In this document: in pieces, positions 16,901 through 25,748 of the stretch
How the letters are laid out: the number at the start of each line of letters is the position of its first letter
Position numbering within the stretch: the stretch's first letter is position 1
Source of the DNA: Lutimaribacter_A marinistellae
GTDB taxonomy: Bacteria > Pseudomonadota > Alphaproteobacteria > Rhodobacterales > Rhodobacteraceae
NCBI RefSeq assembly: GCF_042648365.1
Contig: NZ_JBHRXI010000001.1
Location: 434,001-498,000 of the forward strand
DNA: 64,000 nucleotides
Direction: 5' to 3'
Program-made: the position numbers and the translations under genes
The notes under the pieces: model-generated
Told to the model about the DNA's origin: nothing
What the model saw: only the letters and a program-made list of their open reading frames with translations
Database searches by the model: none

Positions 16901-18150
16901 GCGCGCCACGTTTCGCAACGCTTGGCTGTCGCCTCAATTCCTATGAAACGGAGGCGATGAAAGAACTGGCCGGCGCCGCCGGGCTGAGCGACGCGGTGGT
17001 GGTGAACACCTGCGCCGTGACCGCCGAGGCCGTGCGCAAGGCCAGGCAGGAAATCCGCAAGCTCCGCCGGGAAAACCCTCGGGCCAGAATCATCGTGACC
17101 GGTTGTGCGGCTCAGACCGAGCCCGAGACCTTTGCTGCGATGGCCGAGGTCGATCAGGTGATCGGTAACAGCGAAAAGATGCGGCCCGAGACCTGGGCTG
17201 GGTTGGCGGCGGATTTCACCGGAGAGACCGAGCGCGTGCAGGTCGACGATATCATGTCGGTGACCGAAACGGCCGGACATCTGATCGACGGCTTCGGCAC
17301 GCGCAGCCGGGCGTATGTGCAGGTTCAGAATGGCTGCGATCATCGCTGTACCTTCTGCATCATTCCATACGGCCGGGGTAACTCTAGGTCGGTGCCTGCG
17401 GGTGTTGTCGTGGACCAGATCAAGCGGCTCGTCGACAAGGGCTACAACGAGGTGGTTCTGACGGGGGTCGATCTGACCTCATGGGGCGCCGACATGCCAG
17501 GGCAGCCGCGGCTGGGTGATCTGGTGATGCGCATCTTAAAACTGACCGATGTGCCCCGACTTCGCATTTCGTCCATCGACTCTATCGAGGTGGACGACGC
17601 CCTGATGCAGGCGATCGCTTGTGAACCGAGGCTGATGCCACATCTGCACCTGTCCCTTCAGCACGGCGATGACCTGATCCTGAAGCGCATGAAACGCCGA
17701 CACCTGCGCGACGATGCCATCCGGTTCACCGAAGAGGCTCGTAAGCTGCGTCCCGACATGACCTTCGGGGCCGATATCATAGCCGGGTTCCCCACCGAGA
17801 CCGATGCGCATTTCGAGAACTCGCTTCGGCTTGTCCAAGAGTGTGATCTGACGTGGCTGCACGTTTTTCCGTACTCGCGCCGCGAAGGGACGCCAGCTGC
17901 AAAAATACCTTCGCAGGTGCCGGGCCCTGTCATTCGTAAGCGCGCTGCTCGCTTGCGCGCAGCGGGCGAGGATCAGGTCTCGGCCCATCTTGCAGCCCAG
18001 GTAGGCCGCCTGCATCAAGTGCTTATGGAAAGCCCCTATATGGGGCGCACCGAGCAATTCACTGAGGTGCGGTTTGACACCGCTCAGACCGAAGGCGCAA
18101 TCGTGCCCGCCCGGATTTCAGCCGTTTCCGGCACGCAGCTCGTCGCCTGA
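16897..18150 (+). CDS. mtaB: tRNA t6A37 methylthiotransferase MtaB
   Basis: The 417-residue radical-SAM enzyme adds a methylthio group to t6A at position 37 of ANN-decoding tRNAs. The N-terminal domain shows the three cysteines of the second Fe-S cluster (GCRLNSYE, NTCAVT, GCAAQ). The radical SAM CxxxCxxC is in NGCDHRCTFCIIPYGRG at about residue 145. The TRAM-like C-terminal part is short. MiaB-type paralogues share the layout, but the N-terminal sequence ATLGCRLNSYE fits MtaB. It is coupled to dapF and followed by a bidirectional terminator. Confidence 0.9.
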   Translation: MSAPRFATLGCRLNSYETEAMKELAGAAGLSDAVVVNTCAVTAEAVRKARQEIRKLRRENPRARIIVTGCAAQTEPETFAAMAEVDQVIGNSEKMRPETWAGLAADFTGETERVQVDDIMSVTETAGHLIDGFGTRSRAYVQVQNGCDHRCTFCIIPYGRGNSRSVPAGVVVDQIKRLVDKGYNEVVLTGVDLTSWGADMPGQPRLGDLVMRILKLTDVPRLRISSIDSIEVDDALMQAIACEPRLMPHLHLSLQHGDDLILKRMKRRHLRDDAIRFTEEARKLRPDMTFGADIIAGFPTETDAHFENSLRLVQECDLTWLHVFPYSRREGTPAAKIPSQVPGPVIRKRAARLRAAGEDQVSAHLAAQVGRLHQVLMESPYMGRTEQFTEVRFDTAQTEGAIVPARISAVSGTQLVA

Positions 18151-18174
18151 TCCGACACCCAACCCAGACGAAAA

Positions 18175-18205
18175 AACCCCGCGACGTAAATCGCAGGGTT
18201 TCGAT
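18175..18205. terminator. Bidirectional terminator between mtaB and petC
   Basis: The arms are AACCCCGCGA (18175-18184) and TCGCAGGGTT (18191-18200), with a 6-nt loop and one mismatch. On the plus strand TCGATTTT follows; on the minus strand the A-run at 18171-18176 becomes T residues. It sits exactly between two convergent operons. Confidence 0.75.
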
Positions 18206-18225
18206 TTTGCAGCATGCTGACTGGA

Positions 18226-19026
18226 TCAGCTGGACTTGCCCTTCTTGACCGGCGCCCAGATGCGCTTGTTCGTCAGGTAGAGCAGCACCGACAGGATCGT
18301 CAGGAACACCACACCGACAAAACCCGCCTGCTTGCGTGCCATCATCTTTGGTTCCGCTGTCCACATCAGGAAAGCGGCAACATCCTCGGACATTGCGTGC
18401 ATGTCATTGGCATGACCATCGGCGTATTCCACCTGCTCATCGAAGAGCGGCGGCGCCATCGAGATCCAGCCCCCTGGGAACGCAGTGTTTTCGTAAAGGA
18501 TCACGCCTGCTTCTTCTTTTTCCTCACCAGTGTATCCGGTCAGGAGCGAAGCAATGTATTCAGCGCCGCCCATGCCTTTGAAGAGCTGGTTCAAACCGGT
18601 CCCGTAAGGGCCATGGAACCCCGCCCGGCCCTTGGCCATCAGGCTGAGGTCAGGCGCACCGGCTGCGGTCACTTCGGGGAAGTGGTCGGTCGGTGTGCGC
18701 GGACGCTCGTCTTCAAGCTCTTCATCGTAGATGAAGAAGTTGTCAGCCGCGTAGGCACGCACCTGATCCTCGGGGATGCCGGGGCCACCTTCGTCGGACA
18801 GCGTGCGCAGCGGGACGTATTTCAGCCCGTGGCAGGCAGAGCAGACCTCGGTATAGACCTGAAGGCCGCGCTGAAGCTGGTTCTGATCAAAAGAGCCGAA
18901 CGGGCCTTCGAACGAGAACTGGAAATCCTCGATGTGCTGGTCGTAGGACCCTGCCGCGAAAGACGCGGCAGGAATGGCCAGTGCGAGCGCAGCACCGAGT
19001 GCGAGTTTCTTGAACATTGTCGTCAT
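18226..19026 (-). CDS. petC: Cytochrome c1 (bc1 complex)
   Basis: ATG 19026 follows the ribosome site AAAGGA and gives 266 residues. A signal peptide ends near ASFAAG, the heme c motif CSACH is at residues 62-66, and one C-terminal membrane helix (GFVGVVFLTILSVLLYLTN) anchors the periplasmic domain and ends in basic residues. It passes electrons from the Rieske protein to soluble or membrane c-type cytochromes. It is the third gene of petABC, 11 bp after petB. Confidence 0.95.
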   Translation of the reverse strand: MTTMFKKLALGAALALAIPAASFAAGSYDQHIEDFQFSFEGPFGSFDQNQLQRGLQVYTEVCSACHGLKYVPLRTLSDEGGPGIPEDQVRAYAADNFFIYDEELEDERPRTPTDHFPEVTAAGAPDLSLMAKGRAGFHGPYGTGLNQLFKGMGGAEYIASLLTGYTGEEKEEAGVILYENTAFPGGWISMAPPLFDEQVEYADGHANDMHAMSEDVAAFLMWTAEPKMMARKQAGFVGVVFLTILSVLLYLTNKRIWAPVKKGKSS

Positions 19027-19037
19027 TGTCCTTTCCC

Positions 19038-20387
19038 TCACTCCGCGGGGCTTGCCGAAGGGGCAGTCTTCGTCCCGCCGGTATTCGGGGCGTAGTGCGC
19101 GTTGAAGTCTTCCTCGATGGTCTCGGGCTGCGGATCGGGCTTCTCGATCACACCCAGCAACGGCAGGATGATGAGGAAGTATGCGAACCAGTAGGCGGAC
19201 CCGATGAGAGCGATGATCGGATAGATCCCCTCTGCAGGCATTGCGCCAACCCACATCAGAACGAAGAAGTTCACCACGAACAGCGCGAACCACCATTTGA
19301 ACATCGGACGATAGCGACCCGAGCGCACCGAGGAGGTGTCGAGCCACGGTGCAAGGGCCATGACCGCGATCGCACCGAACATTGCCAGCACGCCGAAGAA
19401 TTTGGCGTCGATGATGCCACCGGTGATAAAGCCCGCGAACTGCACCACCCAAACGGTGTCGTCGAAGGCACGCAGGATCGCGTAGAACGGCAGGAAGTAC
19501 CATTCCGGAACGATGTGCGCCGGCGTCACCAGGGGGTCGGCCTCGATGTAGTTATCGGGGTGACCAAGGTAGTTCGGCATGAAGCCCACGATTGCCCAGA
19601 ACACGGCCAGGATGACCGCCAGAGCGAACAGGTCTTTCATCACGAAATAGGGCCAGAACGGAAGCGTGTCCTTCTCGGCCTCGGCCTTGGACCCGCGGCG
19701 CACTTCGACCCCGGTGGGGTTGTTGTTGCCGGTCGTGTGGAACGCCCAGATGTGGACGATCACGAGACCCGCGATGACAAACGGCAGCAGGTAGTGCAGC
19801 GAGAAGAAGCGGTTCAGCGTGGCATTATCGACCGCAGGCCCGCCAAGCAGCCAGGTCTGGATCGGCTCGCCGATGAAGGGGATCGCACCAAACAGGCCGG
19901 TGATAACCGTTGCACCCCAGAAGGACATCTGACCCCAGGGCAGAACGTAACCCATGAAGGCGGTGCCCATCATCAACAGGTAGATCAGCATGCCTATGAT
20001 CCACGTGATCTCGCGCGGCGCCTTGTAGGAGCCGTAGTAGAGACCGCGCAGGATGTGTGCATACACCGCAACAAAGAACAGCGATGCGCCGTTCATGTGC
20101 AGGTAGCGCAACATCGCGCCGCCGTTCACGTTCCGCATGATGTGTTCGACGCTGGCAAAGGCCATGTCGACATGCGGCGTGTAATGCATCACCAGGACGA
20201 TGCCGGTGATGATCTGCAGCGCAAGACAGAAGGTCAGGACGATCCCCCAGATCCACATCCAGTTCAGGTTCTTGGGCGTGGGGATCATGATAGTGTCGTA
20301 GAGCAGACCCACGACGGGAAGACGGCTGTTCAGCCATTTTTCGCCGTTGGTCTTTGGCTCGTAATGGTCGTGCGGAATTCCGGACAT
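19038..20387 (-). CDS. petB: Cytochrome b (bc1 complex)
   Basis: The 449-residue integral membrane subunit has eight predicted helices. The heme-ligating regions (MHYTPHVDMAF, RYLHMNGASLFF, LHYLLPFVIAGLVIVHIWAFH) and the Qo-site PEWY motif (VPEWYFLPFYAILR) are present. It has the long C-terminal tail usual in Rhodobacteraceae. It carries hemes bL and bH and both quinone sites. petA ends 12 bp upstream of its start. Confidence 0.96.
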   Translation of the reverse strand: MSGIPHDHYEPKTNGEKWLNSRLPVVGLLYDTIMIPTPKNLNWMWIWGIVLTFCLALQIITGIVLVMHYTPHVDMAFASVEHIMRNVNGGAMLRYLHMNGASLFFVAVYAHILRGLYYGSYKAPREITWIIGMLIYLLMMGTAFMGYVLPWGQMSFWGATVITGLFGAIPFIGEPIQTWLLGGPAVDNATLNRFFSLHYLLPFVIAGLVIVHIWAFHTTGNNNPTGVEVRRGSKAEAEKDTLPFWPYFVMKDLFALAVILAVFWAIVGFMPNYLGHPDNYIEADPLVTPAHIVPEWYFLPFYAILRAFDDTVWVVQFAGFITGGIIDAKFFGVLAMFGAIAVMALAPWLDTSSVRSGRYRPMFKWWFALFVVNFFVLMWVGAMPAEGIYPIIALIGSAYWFAYFLIILPLLGVIEKPDPQPETIEEDFNAHYAPNTGGTKTAPSASPAE

Positions 20388-20399
20388 ACGTGCGTCTCC

Positions 20400-20960
20400 T
20401 TATCCCAGCTTGATCGTGGTCTCGTCCACGAACTCAGCGATCGGAATATGCAGGTTCTCGGGCGCTGGCCCCTTACGAATACGTCCTGCCGAGTCATAGT
20501 GCGACCCGTGGCAGGGGCAAAACCAGCCATGAAAATCACCGGCGCCATCGCCAAGCGGAACACAGCCCAGATGCGTGCAAACGCCGATCATCACCAGCCA
20601 CTCGCCCGCTTCATCCAGTGTGCGGTTCTGATCGAGCGCATTGGATTGCGGATCATTGGGATTGCGCGCCTCGGGGTCGGGCAGATCGGACAGTTCGACT
20701 GCGCGGGCCTCTTCGATCTCTTCGGGCGTACGCCGACGGATAAAGACCGGCTTGCCAAGGAACTTGACGCTGATCTGGGTCCCGACCTCGACACCGCTGA
20801 CATCGACACGGATCGACGACATCGCCTGAACGTCCGCCGACGGGTTCATCTGGTTTACAAGAGGCCAGATAGCGGCCCCTGCGGTTACGGCACCTGCGCC
20901 AGCCGTGGCGTAGTAGAGGAAATCTCTGCGGGTGCCTTCGTGGTCTTCTGCGTGGGACAC
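20400..20960 (-). CDS. petA: Rieske iron-sulfur protein (bc1 complex)
   Basis: GTG 20960 gives 186 residues, the usual length. A longer in-frame start upstream would only add unrelated sequence. The N-terminus has a twin-arginine signal anchor (GTRRDFLYYATAGAG), and the [2Fe-2S] motifs CTHLGC (about 128-133) and CPCHGS (about 148-153) are intact. The protein shuttles electrons from ubiquinol to cytochrome c1. It is the first gene of petABC; its promoter must lie in the 198 bp up to the GST gene, which is on the same strand. Confidence 0.95.
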   Translation of the reverse strand: MSHAEDHEGTRRDFLYYATAGAGAVTAGAAIWPLVNQMNPSADVQAMSSIRVDVSGVEVGTQISVKFLGKPVFIRRRTPEEIEEARAVELSDLPDPEARNPNDPQSNALDQNRTLDEAGEWLVMIGVCTHLGCVPLGDGAGDFHGWFCPCHGSHYDSAGRIRKGPAPENLHIPIAEFVDETTIKLG

Positions 20961-21158
20961 GAGGTTTCTCCGATTCCTGCACCCGGTACTCCGGGCAAAC
21001 ATGCATCAAGACCGCATGAAAGCGGTGTCTCATCGCGGGTATCTAGCCGGGTGAAATCGGTTCGTCCAGCGGTCATAGGCGCGCACTACGCCGCAAGTGG
21101 GAAACTATGTCGCGACGGGACCAGTATTTTTCAACTCCCCGGCAATCCGCAGGGACTA

Positions 21159-21770
21159 TCAGGCCGGCGGCGGGCGCGTTTCGATCATCGAGGGACGTGA
21201 TTCGAACGTGGCAAACCAAGCGGCCAGATCCGGGCAGCCCTCGCGCCATCCGCGCGCGTCGTGGCGGAAGTCGAGGTAACCCAAGGCGCAACCAACTGCG
21301 ATCTGACCCATGGTCAGCGGCCCGGACAAGTGGCTCATCCAACGAGACTCCAGCGCCGCGCAGGCACGTTTGATGCGGACCCATTGAGCGTCGCACCATT
21401 CGGGAGAGCGGATTTCCTCGCGGCGAAGCCTGCCTTCATAGGTGATCAGGAGCGCGGCATCCAGAATGCCGTCTGCCAATGCCTCGAGCGTAAGAACCTC
21501 CCAACGCCCAGGACCGGACGGGTACAGGCGCCCGCCAGCCCTGTCATCCAGCCATGCGCAGATCACCCGGCTGTCAAAAAGCGTCGGACCATCCGGCCGT
21601 TCCAATGCGGGGATCTTACCCAAAGGGTTTTTGTCATGCAGCGGCAGACCGCTGTCGAAAGGACCGAGAGAGGAGGGAATCAACTCCACCTCCGGCAATT
21701 GCCCGGTCTCGTGCAACACGACCATGACCTTGCGCACATAAGGTGAATTCGGGCTGTGATATAGTTTCAT
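21159..21770 (-). CDS. Glutathione S-transferase family protein
   Basis: The 203-residue protein begins with the GST thioredoxin fold (MKLYHSPNSPYVRKVMVVLHE). The conserved cis-Pro and acidic GSH-binding elements follow (NPLGKIPALE, LFDSRVICAWLDD), then the helical C-terminal domain. The N-terminal active-site Ser lies in SPNSPYVRK. It is a beta/zeta-like bacterial GST; the substrate is unknown. A possible run-on from this gene into petA cannot be excluded. Confidence 0.88.
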   Translation of the reverse strand: MKLYHSPNSPYVRKVMVVLHETGQLPEVELIPSSLGPFDSGLPLHDKNPLGKIPALERPDGPTLFDSRVICAWLDDRAGGRLYPSGPGRWEVLTLEALADGILDAALLITYEGRLRREEIRSPEWCDAQWVRIKRACAALESRWMSHLSGPLTMGQIAVGCALGYLDFRHDARGWREGCPDLAAWFATFESRPSMIETRPPPA

Positions 21771-21832
21771 CGGCTCCCTCCGCTTGTTTCCGGGTCACGT
21801 TGAGACCGGATCGTCGAAAAGTCCAGCCGCCG

Positions 21833-22453
21833 TCAAACGTCGCGCATCCATTGCGCCAACAGCGCGGTCTCGGCCCCGATAGCCGCGTTTTCGGCCTCGT
21901 TCGCTGCGGCGACCCGCGCGCCATCAGGCTTGTTCTGGCCCAGCTTCCATGTCCCATCGAGCTCGTCGATCCACAGGCGAACCGGAACGATCATCCGCAT
22001 CATGCGATCCAAGGCAGAGCCATCCATCTTGTCCGCGGTCCATGGCTTCTTCGGGTACAGTCGCGTTTCGAAGGCCGCTGTCTGCCTGTCGATCACGTCG
22101 CGCAAACTGTCCTGGGGTTGGCGTTCCAACCGGCCGATCAGGTGAACGGCGACGTAATTCCAGGTCGGAACCTGGTCAGCCGCCCCGTACCAGTCGGGCG
22201 AAATGTAGGAATCAGGACCCGATACGGCGAGCCTTGCGGGTTGCTGATCCTCCAACAATGGCAATATCGGGTTGGACCGGACAAGATGCATGTCGACATA
22301 CAGCGCCCCTTCCGCCTCGATCACGAAGGGAACATGTGACATCAGAGGTGGCTTGCCGTCCTCGGCCACGGCAAGCGTACCAAATCCGCGCCCTCGGGCG
22401 AACGCAAGGATTCGATCGCGATCTTGCGTGCGGAAACTGGGATTCGGATGCAT
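21833..22453 (-). CDS. PaiB-like FMN-binding split-barrel protein
   Basis: ATG 22453 gives 206 residues, the normal size for PaiB/FMN_bind_2 proteins (MHPNPSFRT, FGTLAVAEDGKPPLMSHVPF, NPILPLLE, YISPDWYG, PTWNYVAVHLIG, and KLGQNKPDGAR near the C-terminus). The longer frame upstream lacks family features. PaiB was named as a negative regulator in Bacillus, but the fold is that of a flavin/heme split barrel, so an enzymatic role is equally possible. It lies 62 bp before the GST gene on the same strand. Confidence 0.85.
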   Translation of the reverse strand: MHPNPSFRTQDRDRILAFARGRGFGTLAVAEDGKPPLMSHVPFVIEAEGALYVDMHLVRSNPILPLLEDQQPARLAVSGPDSYISPDWYGAADQVPTWNYVAVHLIGRLERQPQDSLRDVIDRQTAAFETRLYPKKPWTADKMDGSALDRMMRMIVPVRLWIDELDGTWKLGQNKPDGARVAAANEAENAAIGAETALLAQWMRDV

Positions 22454-22618
22454 GGCGCGCGGCCCTTTTGTTGTTGCGCGACTTTCCTGCCCTACGCTCA
22501 CCGATCTTTGCAAGTGATCCGGCGCCCGGTGGGCAAGGAACCATGTTACGCCGCGCGGGTTGCTCACCCATGGCGCGGGTCAGACCGTGCCAGAACAACC
22601 CTAAAAGGAGATCCTCGT

Positions 22619-22873
22619 ATGGAAGGTGTAGGTTGGTTCGCGGCCATCATTATCGGCGGCCTCGCCGGTTGGTTGGCCGAAAAGTTCATGAATTCCGACA
22701 TGGGCATCGTGATGAACATCATCCTCGGCATCGTCGGGGCACTCTTGCTCAATGCTATCCTCTTGGCCGTTGCCGGCGGCACGCTGGGCGGCTGGATCGG
22801 TCAACTTGTCGTGGGCTTCATCGGCGCCTGCCTGCTTATCTGGATTGCCCGCATGATCCGCGGTCGCGCCTGA
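22619..22873 (+). CDS. GlsB/YeaQ/YmgE-type small membrane protein
   Basis: This 84-residue protein follows a strong ribosome site (AAAGGAGA, 8 bases before ATG 22619). It has three short glycine-rich membrane helices (WFAAIIIGGLAGWLAEKFM, IVMNIILGIVGALLLNAILL, GWIGQLVVGFIGACLLIWIAR). The family is called transglycosylase-associated or GlsB/YeaQ; members are stress-linked, but their activity is unproven. It may be co-transcribed with the exchanger 27 bp downstream. Confidence 0.88.
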   Translation: MEGVGWFAAIIIGGLAGWLAEKFMNSDMGIVMNIILGIVGALLLNAILLAVAGGTLGGWIGQLVVGFIGACLLIWIARMIRGRA

Positions 22874-22900
22874 GCCCGACAGGGCGAACCGACACGCGGC

Positions 22901-23935
22901 ATGTTCGACGCTCTCTCTCTACCCGTTTTGCTTCTGCTCCTTTTCGGGGCGGGGGCGCTCGTAATCTTCGCGTCGATCCGCGCGACGGGCCTTGCAGACA
23001 CCATCGCCGACCGTACCGCGATGGGCGAGGCAATGGTCGGCGGCATTGTCCTCGGCGGCGCAACTTCTTTATCGGGCGTGGTCGTATCCGTGACGGCCGC
23101 ATCGGGGGGCGATGCTAGTTTCGCGGTCTCGAACGCAGTGGGCGGGATCGCGGCGCAGACGCTGTTTCTTGCCGTCGCCGACCTGCTGCACCGTCGTGCA
23201 AACCTCGAACATGCCGCCGCCGAGCCTGCGAACCTGTTCCAGGCTGTCATGCTGCTGATCCTGCTCAGCCTGCCTGTTGCCGCAATCGCCGGGCCGGACA
23301 TGGCCTATTTCGGGGTTCACCCGGTCTCGATCTGCCTGTTCGTCGCGTATGTCGCCGGTGTCCGGCTCTCCGCCTCAGTCAGGGACAACCCGATGTGGAC
23401 ACCCGTCGAGACGCGCGAGACCCGGCGTGACGAGCCGGAGGATGAGAACGAAGCCAAAAAAACTGCGCTACAGCCCGCACTCGCCTTTGCCGGTCTGGTG
23501 GCAATCATGGGCGCGTGCGGTTGGATCATCAGCCAGATCGGCGGCAGCTTCATCGCGCGCTTCTCGTTGTCATCCAGCCTTGTCGGAGCACTGCTGACGG
23601 CAGTCATCACGTCGCTTCCGGAACTCGTGACGACACTCGTCGCCGTGCGGCGGGGCGCGTTGCAACTGGCGGTCGGTGGCATCATCGGCGGAAACACGTT
23701 CGACACGCTTTTCCTTGTTTTCTCGGACATCGCGTATCGCGATGGGTCGATCTATTCGGCGGTCGGCATGAACGACCTCTACTGGCTTGCGACCGGCATG
23801 CTGATGACCGCCGTTTTGTTGGCTGGATTGATCCTGCGCCAACGCGAAGGTCCGGCGCGGATAGGGATAGAAAGCGTTCTCATGATGGGCATCTACGCCA
23901 GTGCAGTCGCAGTCGAGATTTTCGGCCGCAGCTGA
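22901..23935 (+). CDS. Sodium/calcium exchanger family (CaCA) membrane protein
   Basis: The 344-residue protein has about ten to eleven helices and two alpha repeats of opposite topology: GEAMVGGIVLGGATSLSG in the first half and GALLTAVITSLPELVTTLVAV in the second. The second has the SLPEL acidic motif typical of YrbG-like exchangers, while the first has SLSGV in place of the acidic residue. A charged loop (RETRRDEPEDENEAKK) joins the halves. It is probably a cation antiporter. The missing acidic residue in repeat one may change ion choice. Confidence 0.82.
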   Translation: MFDALSLPVLLLLLFGAGALVIFASIRATGLADTIADRTAMGEAMVGGIVLGGATSLSGVVVSVTAASGGDASFAVSNAVGGIAAQTLFLAVADLLHRRANLEHAAAEPANLFQAVMLLILLSLPVAAIAGPDMAYFGVHPVSICLFVAYVAGVRLSASVRDNPMWTPVETRETRRDEPEDENEAKKTALQPALAFAGLVAIMGACGWIISQIGGSFIARFSLSSSLVGALLTAVITSLPELVTTLVAVRRGALQLAVGGIIGGNTFDTLFLVFSDIAYRDGSIYSAVGMNDLYWLATGMLMTAVLLAGLILRQREGPARIGIESVLMMGIYASAVAVEIFGRS

Positions 23936-24007
23936 TGCAATCGCCCTAAGGGCTTGAGGCACCTCGCCCGCGCCGCTAAGCACGGGCGCATAAAGGAGCC
24001 ACGCCCC

Positions 24008-25108
24008 ATGTCCATCAACTCTTTCGGCCATCTTTTCCGCGTCACGACCTGGGGTGAAAGCCACGGGCCTGCACTCGGGGCGACCGTCGACGGGTGCCCG
24101 CCGGGCGTGCCGATCGACGAAGCGACGATCCAGCACTGGCTGGACCGGCGCAAGCCGGGCCAGAACAAGTACACCACGCAGAGACGCGAGCCCGACGCGG
24201 TACGCATCCTGTCCGGCGTGTTCGAAGGGCAGACGACCGGAACCCCGGTGCAGTTGATGATCGAGAATACCGACCAGAGGTCCAAGGATTATTCCGACAT
24301 CATGGACAAGTTTCGGCCGGGTCACGCCGACATCACCTATTTCCAGAAGTATGGCATTCGCGATTACCGAGGCGGCGGGCGCTCTTCGGCGCGTGAGACG
24401 GCCGCACGCGTTGCCGCAGGCGGTCTTGCGCGCGAAGCGATCAAGGCACTGGCCCCCAATATCGAAATCTCTGGCTACATGGTCCAGATGGGCCCAAACC
24501 GGATCGAAAGGGACCGCTTTGACCGCGCGCAGATCGAACAGAACCCTTTCTGGGTGCCGGATGCACAAGCTGCCGAGGAATGGGCAACCTATCTGGACGA
24601 TCTGCGCAAGTCGGGCAATTCCGTAGGCGCCGTGATCGAGGTGGTCGCACGAGGGGTTCCTGCAGGCATCGGTGCGCCAGTCTATGGGAAACTCGATACC
24701 GACCTCGCGGCGGCGATGATGTCGATCAACGCGGTCAAGGGCGTCGAAATCGGTGAGGGGATGGCCGCTGCCGAACTGACCGGCGAGGCCAATGCCGACG
24801 AAATCCTCATGAGACAGGACGGGCCGCAATACAGCTCCAATCACGCGGGTGGGATCCTGGGCGGAATCTCGACCGGTCAGGACATCGTCGTGCGCTTTGC
24901 GGTCAAGCCGACCTCGTCCATCCTGACCACCCGGCGGACGATCACCAAAACGGGTGAAGAGACCGAAATCATCACCAAGGGCCGCCACGATCCCTGTGTC
25001 GGCATCCGCGCAGTCCCGGTTGGCGAGGCCATGATGGCCTGCGTTATTCTGGACCATCTGCTGCTCCACCGCGGGCAGATCGGCGAAAACCGTGGCCATA
25101 TCGGCTGA
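24008..25108 (+). CDS. aroC: Chorismate synthase
   Basis: ATG 24008 follows AAAGGAG and gives 366 residues. Signatures are FRVTTWGESHGPALGATVDGCPPG, RPGHADITYFQKYG, YRGGGRSSARETAARVAAGG and RHDPCVGIRAVPV. This flavin-dependent enzyme makes chorismate from EPSP, the last step of the shikimate route. The longer open frame upstream is not part of the family. It overlaps the next gene by 17 bases. Confidence 0.97.
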   Translation: MSINSFGHLFRVTTWGESHGPALGATVDGCPPGVPIDEATIQHWLDRRKPGQNKYTTQRREPDAVRILSGVFEGQTTGTPVQLMIENTDQRSKDYSDIMDKFRPGHADITYFQKYGIRDYRGGGRSSARETAARVAAGGLAREAIKALAPNIEISGYMVQMGPNRIERDRFDRAQIEQNPFWVPDAQAAEEWATYLDDLRKSGNSVGAVIEVVARGVPAGIGAPVYGKLDTDLAAAMMSINAVKGVEIGEGMAAAELTGEANADEILMRQDGPQYSSNHAGGILGGISTGQDIVVRFAVKPTSSILTTRRTITKTGEETEIITKGRHDPCVGIRAVPVGEAMMACVILDHLLLHRGQIGENRGHIG

Positions 25109-25748
25109 TCTGCGCTCGGCTCTACGGGCCGAGGTCACGGCGCGTATGGCTCAGGATCCGGCCCATGACCTCGCTCATCTCGACCGGGTCTGGGCCAATG
25201 CTCAGGCAATCTGCGACCACATGCCAAGTCGCATCCTTTTGGCCGCCAGTTACTTGCACGACCTGGTCAACCTGCCCAAGGACGACCCCGAACGTCATCT
25301 CGCCTCGCGCCGGTCGGCCGAGGCCGCGCGGCCCGTGCTGATGGCCCGGCAGTTCACCGCGGATGAGATCGAAGAAACGTGCCACGCAATCGAGGCGCAT
25401 AGCTTCTCGGCCTGCATCACGCCGAACACCCAAACCGCGCGCATCCTGCGGGACGCGGACAGGCTCGACGCGCTTGGCGCGATCGGAATCGCACGGTGTT
25501 TTGCGGTCTCAGGCGCGCTGGGACGGGACCTATATGATCCGGTCGATCCTTTCGCGCAGACCCGTGACCCCGACGACAAGACATGGTCACTCGATCATTT
25601 CCGGGTCAAACTCTTGCGCCTGCCCGACGAGATGCTCACCGCGCGAGGCGCCGAGCTGGCGCATGACCGCGCCGCCCGCATGATCGTCTTTCTCGATACG
25701 CTGGCGTCTGAAATCGGGACACGCTTGCCCGACGATTGGCGCGCATGA
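25092..25748 (+). CDS. HD-domain phosphohydrolase-like protein
   Basis: The 218-residue protein starts at GTG 25092, inside the end of aroC. It has the HD pattern H-HD-D: HDLAHLDRVWANA, then LLAASYLHDLVNLP, then a distal Asp in RILRDADRLDALGAIGIAR. This is the yedJ/YpgQ-like family of small metal-dependent phosphohydrolases, often acting on nucleotides, though most are uncharacterised. The following transporter gene overlaps it by four bases, so the three genes form an operon. Confidence 0.85.
   Translation: MAISADLRSALRAEVTARMAQDPAHDLAHLDRVWANAQAICDHMPSRILLAASYLHDLVNLPKDDPERHLASRRSAEAARPVLMARQFTADEIEETCHAIEAHSFSACITPNTQTARILRDADRLDALGAIGIARCFAVSGALGRDLYDPVDPFAQTRDPDDKTWSLDHFRVKLLRLPDEMLTARGAELAHDRAARMIVFLDTLASEIGTRLPDDWRA

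Noticed and set aside
19017..21200. A 727-codon open frame on the plus strand across petABC
   Set aside because: It is antisense to cytochrome b, c1 and Rieske genes with unmistakable motifs. Its His/Gln/Arg/Asp-rich sequence is what reverse reading of GC-rich genes gives.
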